Source of the DNA: a virus
IMG/VR virus record: IMGVR_UViG_3300040801_001025
Coordinates: 1-64,000 of that record
Strand: one strand, 5' to 3'
Length of the DNA stretch: 64,000 bases
The position numbers and the translations under genes were made by a program. Every line of letters starts with the position of its first letter. Position 1 is the stretch's first letter. Below the pieces are notes generated by a model. That model did not search any database. It saw nothing but the letters and a program-made list of their open reading frames with translations, and had not been told where the DNA came from. This document shows positions 58,986-64,000 of this stretch, piece after piece.

Positions 58986-59615
58986 ATGATGGAGCAAGAA
59001 ATTATCGTCGGTCAACCGACGTTGCCGCAGATACTGGCGTTGAACAAGGGTGGCGAACCGCTACACTGGATCAACTTCAAGGAGTGTCTGTTCTACGAAG
59101 CAAAGGGTAAGATTGCATGGACCGATGGTCGTATCAAGATTGCATTGCGTGGTGGAACGAACGCCAAGACTGGTGAACGTACAATCGTAGAGATTGATAC
59201 CATTGTGGCTGTCGACAGCAACATTTCTCCGACTAAGTATCGTCAGGATACTCCGTCGTTGACTAACGCGGCATTGTTCTCTCGTGATATGAACATATGC
59301 GCTTACTGTGGAGAACGTTTCTCAGATAAGCATTTGACTCGTGATCACGTAGTTCCAACGTCGAAAGGTGGTCCTAACAACTGGATGAACGTGGTGGCAT
59401 CTTGCCGTCAATGTAATCAGAAGAAGGACGACCGTACACCGGAGCAGGCTCATATGCCACTGCGCTATGTACCTTACATTCCGTCGTTTAACGAGGCTTT
59501 GATTCTAAAGAATCACCGAATCCTTGGTTGCCAGATGGAATGGTTGCTAGGTGGTGTATCAAAGGATAGTCGTATCCGACAAGCTTACGAGAATGGCACC
59601 TATCCGGTGCAATAG
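58986..59615 (+). CDS. HNH endonuclease of the cellular type
   Basis: Contains a full HNH/zinc core in the second half: 'CAYCGERFSDKHLTRDHVVPTSKGGPNNWMNVVASCRQCN' region, shown by C-x2-C, D-H-V-x-P, N-x2-N and C-x2-C. The rest matches the 200-residue HNH proteins common in bacteria rather than phage homing enzymes. It begins with two ATGs (58986, 58989) after AGGAGC. The codon use is more GC-rich than in neighbouring genes, which suggests transfer from a host. Confidence 0.85.
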   Translation: MMEQEIIVGQPTLPQILALNKGGEPLHWINFKECLFYEAKGKIAWTDGRIKIALRGGTNAKTGERTIVEIDTIVAVDSNISPTKYRQDTPSLTNAALFSRDMNICAYCGERFSDKHLTRDHVVPTSKGGPNNWMNVVASCRQCNQKKDDRTPEQAHMPLRYVPYIPSFNEALILKNHRILGCQMEWLLGGVSKDSRIRQAYENGTYPVQ

Positions 59616-59627
59616 CTCTAAGCTATC

Positions 59628-59672
59628 TTGAAGTTCGATAAAAGGGTGTGCTATAATGGCGCACCCTTTTTT
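59628..59672 (+). promoter_or_regulatory. Promoter nested in a terminator hairpin
   Basis: TTGAAG (59628-59633), 18 bases, TATAAT (59652-59657). The -10 forms the loop (TATAATG) of an 11-bp stem 59641-59651 with 59659-59669 (AAAGGGTGTGC with GCGCACCCTTT), followed by a T run. It can end the HNH message and start the MazG-like message at one site. Confidence 0.75.
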
Positions 59673-59692
59673 CGTTATGGAGACAGAAAAAT

Positions 59693-60313
59693 ATGGATAG
59701 AAAAGATTTTCAATTACTTGCAGTACGCACAGAGTCTGTCAAGGATGTTTTAACTCTCAGAGCAGTTGATAGAGAGATATTCTTTACCTCTCTTCAAATT
59801 CTAGATTTTATTGTGGAGATTTTGGATCGGTATAAGAAACACATCTTTTACGGACGTGAATTGCCATATGTTGATGATATGAGTTCATTAGCTACTTCTA
59901 CTACTCGTCTGAGTAATGAATTAGGCTATCTTATTGCGGCAGCATCGCGTTCTAGCGAAACAGAGACTGAAGAACTTGTAATCAATCCGAGAGTATTTCA
60001 TGCTTTGCTTGGAACTATTACAGAACATGGTGAGCTTGCTGCTGCACTTCTCAAGGGATTGCAGCGTGAAGAAGGTCTTGATTACATCAACGTCCTCGAA
60101 GAACTTGGTGATTCTGACTGGTACAAGGCTTTGTTCTACGAAGCAACTGGTGTAGACTGGGAAACTGTACAAGCAGCTATCATCAAAAAGCTAGAGATTC
60201 GCTTCGAAGATGTAATCTTTGGCGAAGATGGTGCAAATGATCGTGATCTTGAAGCTGAACGTGCGGAGCTAGAGAGACTGCTACAGTCTCAACTTGACCT
60301 ATTTGAAGGATAA
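59693..60313 (+). CDS. MazG-like nucleotide pyrophosphohydrolase
   Basis: All-alpha NTP pyrophosphatase fold. The metal-binding pattern E-x2-E then E-x2-D is visible in 'ITEHGELAAALLKG' (about 111-124) and 'VLEELGDSDWY' (about 140-150). It is followed by 'WETVQAAIIKKLEIRF', typical of MazG C-terminal helices. 206 aa. Substrate not known: dUTP, dNTPs or ppGpp-related nucleotides are all possible. A strong nested promoter precedes it. Confidence 0.8.
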   Translation: MDRKDFQLLAVRTESVKDVLTLRAVDREIFFTSLQILDFIVEILDRYKKHIFYGRELPYVDDMSSLATSTTRLSNELGYLIAAASRSSETETEELVINPRVFHALLGTITEHGELAAALLKGLQREEGLDYINVLEELGDSDWYKALFYEATGVDWETVQAAIIKKLEIRFEDVIFGEDGANDRDLEAERAELERLLQSQLDLFEG

Positions 60314-60315
60314 GT

Positions 60316-60891
60316 ATGAGTAACGTTGCTGTTTTTGATCTGGATGATACACTTCTGAATCTTAAAGAAGAGCTAATGGAAATCGTTAGCTTGGAATTAG
60401 GAAAAAAAGTTGACCATTGGTGTCTCTGGAATGGCCACCATGACTTTCATCAGCGAGCAGGTATTGACGGTGACCAACTGAAAGAGATTTGTCAGAAGCA
60501 TAAAGTCTTCAGAACAGTCAGACCTCATCTATTTGCCCCGTATCTGCTCCGTGACTTGCGTCTAAGGGGTTTTAAGGTTGTCATCGTAACAGCACGAGAA
60601 GGATTCGTACCAAACGCTAGAGCGGAAACTGAGGTGTATCTGGGCCTACATGATCTTGAGTATGATGAACTTGTAATCACGGGTCATGGTCAAAACAAGA
60701 TGGATTATCTAGAGCACCACGATCACATTGCTGTTGCAGTAGATGATCAAGTTGGAAATTGTGAAGATTTTCATGAAAGTGGCAAAGTTGATCATACATT
60801 GTTGGTTGCGCTACCGGGTAACAAAAATTGTACATTGTTCCCTCGTATACATAATCTGTATCAGGTGTACAACCATCTGAATTTGGAATAG
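60316..60891 (+). CDS. HAD-family phosphatase
   Basis: Haloacid-dehalogenase phosphohydrolase. Motif I 'FDLDDTLLNL' (Asp8 nucleophile, Asp10), motif II 'VVIVTARE' (Thr), a Lys in 'GQNKMDYL' and motif IV 'VAVDDQVGN'. 191 aa, like 5'(3')-deoxyribonucleotidases and the 3'-phosphatase part of Pnk. It may complement the kinase-only protein encoded at 58459, or act on dNMPs beside the MazG-like enzyme. The stop codon merges with the next AGGAG. Confidence 0.82.
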   Translation: MSNVAVFDLDDTLLNLKEELMEIVSLELGKKVDHWCLWNGHHDFHQRAGIDGDQLKEICQKHKVFRTVRPHLFAPYLLRDLRLRGFKVVIVTAREGFVPNARAETEVYLGLHDLEYDELVITGHGQNKMDYLEHHDHIAVAVDDQVGNCEDFHESGKVDHTLLVALPGNKNCTLFPRIHNLYQVYNHLNLE

Positions 60892-60901
60892 GAGAAGTGA
60901 T

Positions 60902-61180
60902 ATGCGCTCTATTAATCGTGAAAGACTTCAAACGCTACGAGGTGCAACCCTCATTGCGGATATGAGAAGTCCAGAATATTTTCGCGGTGGCAGTTTGCCT
61001 GAAGCAAAGAATTTGCCATTACGAAACTTGCTAAATGAGCTTCACCGAACTGACAAGAAGTCTAACATTGTAATTGTTGGTAATTCTGTTGATGAAAGTG
61101 ACATGCAAATGGCATGCACATATGCTGAGCAGCTTGGTTTTACCAAGATTTACAAGTCTGAAATCACAAAACTGTTGTAA
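60902..61180 (+). CDS. Rhodanese-like domain protein without the catalytic Cys
   Basis: Single rhodanese fold of 92 aa: 'LIADMRSPEYFRGGSLPEAKNLPL' (about 17-40) is the D-[VM]-R-x-P-x-E-[FY]-x-x-G-[HS]-[IL]-x-x-A-x-[NH]-[LI]-P motif. After 'NIVIVGNS' the active-site loop C-x-x-G-x-R is absent, so it probably binds rather than transfers sulfur. TAGGAG is merged with the previous stop. Confidence 0.7.
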   Translation: MRSINRERLQTLRGATLIADMRSPEYFRGGSLPEAKNLPLRNLLNELHRTDKKSNIVIVGNSVDESDMQMACTYAEQLGFTKIYKSEITKLL

Positions 61181-61183
61181 GAG

Positions 61184-61206
61184 AAAGCCCCCGTAGGGGC
61201 TTTTTC
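61184..61206. terminator. Bidirectional terminator
   Basis: AAAGCCCC-CGTA-GGGGCTTT with T runs on both sides, between convergent genes. Confidence 0.9.
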
Positions 61207-61207
61207 T

Positions 61208-61987
61208 TTAAACGGCTTCTTCTAGAGCGCAAATCCAAGATTTTACAAACTCGCTTCTAAGAATGTCGGCCTTAGTGAAGACAACTTCGTCAAGGTCAGG
61301 CATTCTACTAGCGACTTTCAAGAACTTTTGCATTCCAGATTGATCGTTATGTGATTTATATAGGTCGGTTTGAATTTGGTCACCGATCAGAATGATGCTA
61401 GAATCCACACCCACACGGGTCATAACAGTATTGACTTCATGGAAGGTTAGATTCTGAAGCTCATCTACTAGGATAACAGCATCATCCCAGTTCAAACCAC
61501 GCAGATGCGAGGTAGGCATAAATTCAATGATACCGGCAGCTTTCATATCGTCATATGCATTGTAATTTCCCACTAAGAAACTAACTATGTCTCGATATGG
61601 AGCTTCGTAGGGAGCAAGTTTTTCATCAACTGTGCCGGGTAAGTGACCAATTTCGCGACTGGCGACGGCGCTTCGCACGATTATGATTCTTTTTTGAGGT
61701 GCATCTTTGGACAATACATCAGTTAGGGCTAGATACATTCCTGCTAATGTTTTACCAGTTCCTGCGGAGCCATTAGCTATGATGTTATTTCCTGAGAAGT
61801 AAGATTCAAACATTTGACGTTGTGGTTCGTTAAGAGGTTTGATAGCGCGTAAATCATGGATCGTCCATGACTTTTTCTTTCGGTCTTCTGCCATTGCAAT
61901 TCCATTTTTATATAATGCTTCTGTTAGCACTTCGATCTGTTCTTTTTTAGCACATTGTGCTTTCTTTCTGCTGCGTCTGTTAGACAT
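61208..61987 (-). CDS. phoH: PhoH-like ATPase
   Basis: P-loop ATPase of the PhoH family, common in marine phages; role unsettled, with RNA helicase/nuclease-type functions proposed. Walker A 'GSAGTGKT' (73-80), 'GHLPGTVDEKLAPYEAPYRD' region (the family's substrate loop) and Walker B 'AVILVDELQNL' (about 168-178), then 'ILIGDQIQTDL'. 259 aa, the usual size. Ribosome binding site GGGGG in the minus strand. Confidence 0.92.
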   Translation of the reverse strand: MSNRRSRKKAQCAKKEQIEVLTEALYKNGIAMAEDRKKKSWTIHDLRAIKPLNEPQRQMFESYFSGNNIIANGSAGTGKTLAGMYLALTDVLSKDAPQKRIIIVRSAVASREIGHLPGTVDEKLAPYEAPYRDIVSFLVGNYNAYDDMKAAGIIEFMPTSHLRGLNWDDAVILVDELQNLTFHEVNTVMTRVGVDSSIILIGDQIQTDLYKSHNDQSGMQKFLKVASRMPDLDEVVFTKADILRSEFVKSWICALEEAV

Positions 61988-62058
61988 TGTGTGTCCCCCT
62001 ACATGGTTAGTGTTTTTGCAGTCTCATACTTGATTTGTTACTGTCTATCACCTCCCAT

Positions 62059-62087
62059 GTATAACGGACTAATTTTAAAATAGTCAA
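62059..62087 (-). promoter_or_regulatory. Sigma70-like promoter of phoH
   Basis: On the minus strand TTGACT, 17 bases, TTATAC (or 18 bases, TATACA). It lies about 75 bases before the phoH ATG. Confidence 0.65.
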
Positions 62088-62112
62088 GCTGGAGAACTAG
62101 GCTAATCTAACG

Positions 62113-62141
62113 TTGACAATTATCATAGTCGATAGTAGAAT
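62113..62141 (+). promoter_or_regulatory. Sigma70-like promoter
   Basis: TTGACA, 17 bases, TAGAAT on the plus strand. It diverges from the phoH promoter. A late variant AATAAATA (62185-62192) follows before the next gene. Confidence 0.65.
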
Positions 62142-62214
62142 CGCCGCTGTGTCTCGTCCTTGCCTGACGTGCAAATCGTACTGGAATAAATATCTCACAG
62201 ACGATGTACAATTG

Positions 62215-62222
62215 TATTTATA
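62215..62222 (-). promoter_or_regulatory. Late promoter box TATAAATA (minus strand)
   Basis: TATTTATA on the plus strand. It points towards phoH, about 230 bases away, so its target is uncertain. Confidence 0.4.
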
Positions 62223-62241
62223 AGTTTTCTGGGAAGATTTT

Positions 62242-62532
62242 ATGGAAGATGACCAAACCCTTGATATGTCAAAGCGTTACTATTATGACGGCAGTGAATA
62301 TTATCTCACTGGGCGAGTGGCTGAAAGGATTGTAAAACAGGAGCCTAGACGCTCTCGTAGACGCCGAAAAGATGAAGATGATGTAGTGAATGAACATGTT
62401 GAGGTAATGGTCGAGATAGCTCCTGTGGGCGCTATGAAACTACCCGGTGCAACGGAAGGCAACCTATGGGTAAAAACTACAGATTTGTTTACGATTCATG
62501 ACAGAATCAATGATGATTTAGAAGAAGGCTAA
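62242..62532 (+). CDS. Hypothetical protein with Arg-rich patch (96 aa)
   Basis: Unrecognised. Contains 'PRRSRRRRKDEDD' near residue 35 (basic patch followed by acidic), with beta-rich ends. Followed by a late-promoter-like CTAAATA before the Acb1-like gene. No clear family. Confidence 0.65.
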   Translation: MEDDQTLDMSKRYYYDGSEYYLTGRVAERIVKQEPRRSRRRRKDEDDVVNEHVEVMVEIAPVGAMKLPGATEGNLWVKTTDLFTIHDRINDDLEEG

Positions 62533-62555
62533 ATACTAAAAAAGGGACATGTCTA

Positions 62556-63056
62556 GTGAAATTAATTGAAGTTGCATTGCTTGAGAAAGAAACACAGAAA
62601 CCGGGAACGTTTGTAGGAGCACGACCATCCAAAGAATCAATGAATATGATTCAGGATCAAATTAAAAAGCTTGATGTTCCTAACCCCATCGACAAAGGCA
62701 AGATGCACATCACTGTCATTTACTCTCGCAAACACTTACCAGATTTTAAAGCACGGGGTAAACTAGATAAACCTATTATCGCAAAACCGGATAAACTTCA
62801 CATATTCCCTGCACGAGACAGTAAGAATGCTCTCGTTCTAAAAATCAAATGTCCAGAGCTAACAAAACGTCATGAAGAAATCATGGACGAACATGAAGCA
62901 ACCTATGACTTTGACGAATACCGTCCGCATGTGACACTATCCTATGATGCGGGTGATTATGACCTATCCAAGTATAATGCTGATGACTTTAGTGATATTG
63001 AAATCACTGAAGAGTATGATACTCCACTTAAAACTGATTGGCTAGTTAAAAAATGA
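62556..63056 (+). CDS. acb1: Acb1-like anti-CBASS 2H phosphodiesterase
   Basis: Cleaves cyclic di- and trinucleotide signals of bacterial CBASS defence (known for T4 gene 57B product and its homologues). The two H-x-T motifs are His51-Ile-Thr53 in 'KMHITVIYSRK' and His125-Val-Thr127 in 'YRPHVTLSYD'; the flanking 'VPNP' and 'CPELTKRHEEIMDEHEATYDF' blocks match Acb1. Start is GTG after AAAGGGAC. The N-terminus MKLIEVALLEK looks like a capsid-targeting peptide ending in L-x-E. 166 aa. TGA overlaps the next ATG. Confidence 0.85.
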   Translation: MKLIEVALLEKETQKPGTFVGARPSKESMNMIQDQIKKLDVPNPIDKGKMHITVIYSRKHLPDFKARGKLDKPIIAKPDKLHIFPARDSKNALVLKIKCPELTKRHEEIMDEHEATYDFDEYRPHVTLSYDAGDYDLSKYNADDFSDIEITEEYDTPLKTDWLVKK

Positions 63057-63865
63057 AAAACTTCTCGACTATTTTTATATCTGATACTCACCTTGGTAGT
63101 CGTGGTGCATCCGCAGATGAACTCTTAGAATTCTTAAAAGAAATTGAGCATACAGACTTTGATCGTCTAGTTCTCAATGGTGATATTATCGATGGGTGGC
63201 GGCTATCTTCCAAATGGTATTTCCCTCAAGAACACTTAAATGTTATTAGAAAAATTCTTTCACTTGCTAAATCCGGCAAAGAAATTATCTATGTTGCAGG
63301 CAATCATGACGAATTCTTGAGAAAGTTCCATGCTTTTGATTTAAGTATGGGAAATGTAAAAATTGTAAACAAATACGAACATACCAGCATAAATGGTGAT
63401 AAATACCTAGTAGTCCACGGCGATGGTTTTGATCAAGTTATGAAGTATCACAAGTGGGTTGCGAAGATTGGTGATATCGGCTACAATCTTCTACTTGAAT
63501 TGAACAGTACAGTTAATCGCATTCGTAAATGGCTTAGAAAGCCATATTGGTCTCTCTCAAAGGCGATCAAAGGGAAAGTGAAGGAAGCGGCTAACTACAT
63601 ATTTGCGTTCGAGGAAACGGCTGTCAAAGCAGCACATGGCCGATACAAAGGTGTTATCTGTGGCCACATCCACGAGCCCGCATTGCGTTTTTATGATGTG
63701 AAGCTTGGGGAAGAAGTTGTCTGGTATATGAACTCTGGAGATTGGGTTGAATCGTGTTCTTGGTTAGCTGAAACAAAAGATGGTCACTTTGAAACGTGGC
63801 TGTGGAATGACGCAAATCCACTGAATATTAATTCTACCGAAAACCCATCATTTAGAGGCGAATAA
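63053..63865 (+). CDS. Metallophosphoesterase, UDP-2,3-diacylglucosamine hydrolase-like
   Basis: Calcineurin-like phosphoesterase of the LpxH-related family. Motifs in order: 'SDTHLGSRG' (10-18), 'LNGDIIDGW' (42-50), 'AGNHDEFL' (81-88), 'VVHGDGFD' (near 120) and 'VICGHIHEP' (near 200). 270 aa, between LpxH (240) and the LpxG/YbbF-like group. In hosts such enzymes act in lipid A synthesis or on related pyrophosphates, so the phage may alter lipopolysaccharide; substrate is not proved. Confidence 0.85.
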   Translation: MKNFSTIFISDTHLGSRGASADELLEFLKEIEHTDFDRLVLNGDIIDGWRLSSKWYFPQEHLNVIRKILSLAKSGKEIIYVAGNHDEFLRKFHAFDLSMGNVKIVNKYEHTSINGDKYLVVHGDGFDQVMKYHKWVAKIGDIGYNLLLELNSTVNRIRKWLRKPYWSLSKAIKGKVKEAANYIFAFEETAVKAAHGRYKGVICGHIHEPALRFYDVKLGEEVVWYMNSGDWVESCSWLAETKDGHFETWLWNDANPLNINSTENPSFRGE

Positions 63866-64000
63866 TGTTAAGAAAATTTATTAAAGACTTAGATAACACA
63901 AGACGTGAAATTCGAATGCTGGAGACAGAGAAAAGTTTGTCAACAGACGAGAATGAGCAAGTCCGAATTCAAAAAAGAATTGACGACCTCCAACATAAGG
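63865..64000 (+). CDS. Coiled-coil protein, cut by the window end
   Basis: Starts with TAATG overlap on the preceding stop and stays open to the window edge (45 codons visible). The product is charged and helical ('KDLDNTRREIRMLETEK'), consistent with a coiled coil. Cannot be identified from this part. Confidence 0.55.
   Translation, partial: MLRKFIKDLDNTRREIRMLETEKSLSTDENEQVRIQKRIDDLQHK

Overview
The window reads as a piece of a large T4-like (straboviral/'exo T-even') myophage genome that infects a Gram-negative, probably marine, bacterium. The T4-type core genes are all recognisable: prohead scaffold gp22, major capsid gp23, large terminase gp17, replicative helicase gp41, ssDNA-binding gp32, recombinase UvsX, helicase UvsW, and clamp-loader subunits gp44 and gp62. 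At least ten exact copies of the T4 late promoter box TATAAATA stand just upstream of genes. A Gram-negative host is implied by an Rz/Rz1-type spanin pair, a lipobox, Sec signal peptides and an LpxH-like phosphatase. UAA, UAG and UGA all act as ordinary stops in most genes.

Layout. 1-10.2 kb: small genes punctuated by four tRNA genes (Thr-GGT, Val-GAC, Met-CAT, Ser-GGA), a DHFR-like gene, an RF1-like release factor gene interrupted by an in-frame UGA, an HNH endonuclease, a sulfotransferase, two exported proteins (one pilin-like), a glycosyltransferase and an RNA ligase. 10.4-19.8 kb: scaffold, capsid, endolysin, two large structural proteins and a phospholipase-A2-like protein. 19.8-39 kb: helicase, a T5-A1-like metallophosphoesterase, terminase, gp32, UvsX, UvsW, a GroES-like protein and the clamp loader. 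Flanking the clamp-loader genes are two separate genes that together look like a minimal, PHP-less C-family (DnaE-type) DNA polymerase cut just before its catalytic Asp motif. 37-44 kb: tail-fibre genes on the minus strand, including a 1456-residue Thr/Pro-stalk fibre with two sets of six propeller-like repeats. 44-53.7 kb: a P-loop kinase, a DnaQ-type exonuclease, spanins, virion proteins, and a Bfd-type ferredoxin gene behind a near-consensus Fur box. 53.7-64 kb: metabolism and counter-defence: NadM-Nudix and NadV (NAD+ salvage) split by a homing endonuclease, dCMP deaminase, polynucleotide-kinase-like, HNH, MazG-like, HAD phosphatase, rhodanese-like, PhoH, an Acb1-type anti-CBASS phosphodiesterase and an LpxH-like phosphatase.

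How the parts fit. Early/middle genes sit behind sigma70-like promoters, several of which have their -10 box inside an inverted repeat. Virion and lysis genes sit behind TATAAATA boxes. Two counter-defence activities are present: NAD+ rebuilding and cyclic-oligonucleotide cleavage. The Acb1-like protein begins with a T4-style capsid-targeting peptide, so it may be packaged and injected. RNA end-healing and sealing functions (kinase, HAD phosphatase, ligase) are spread over separate loci. Most small genes are of unknown function. No CRISPR array, rRNA or insertion sequence was seen, and no gap between genes exceeds 300 bases.
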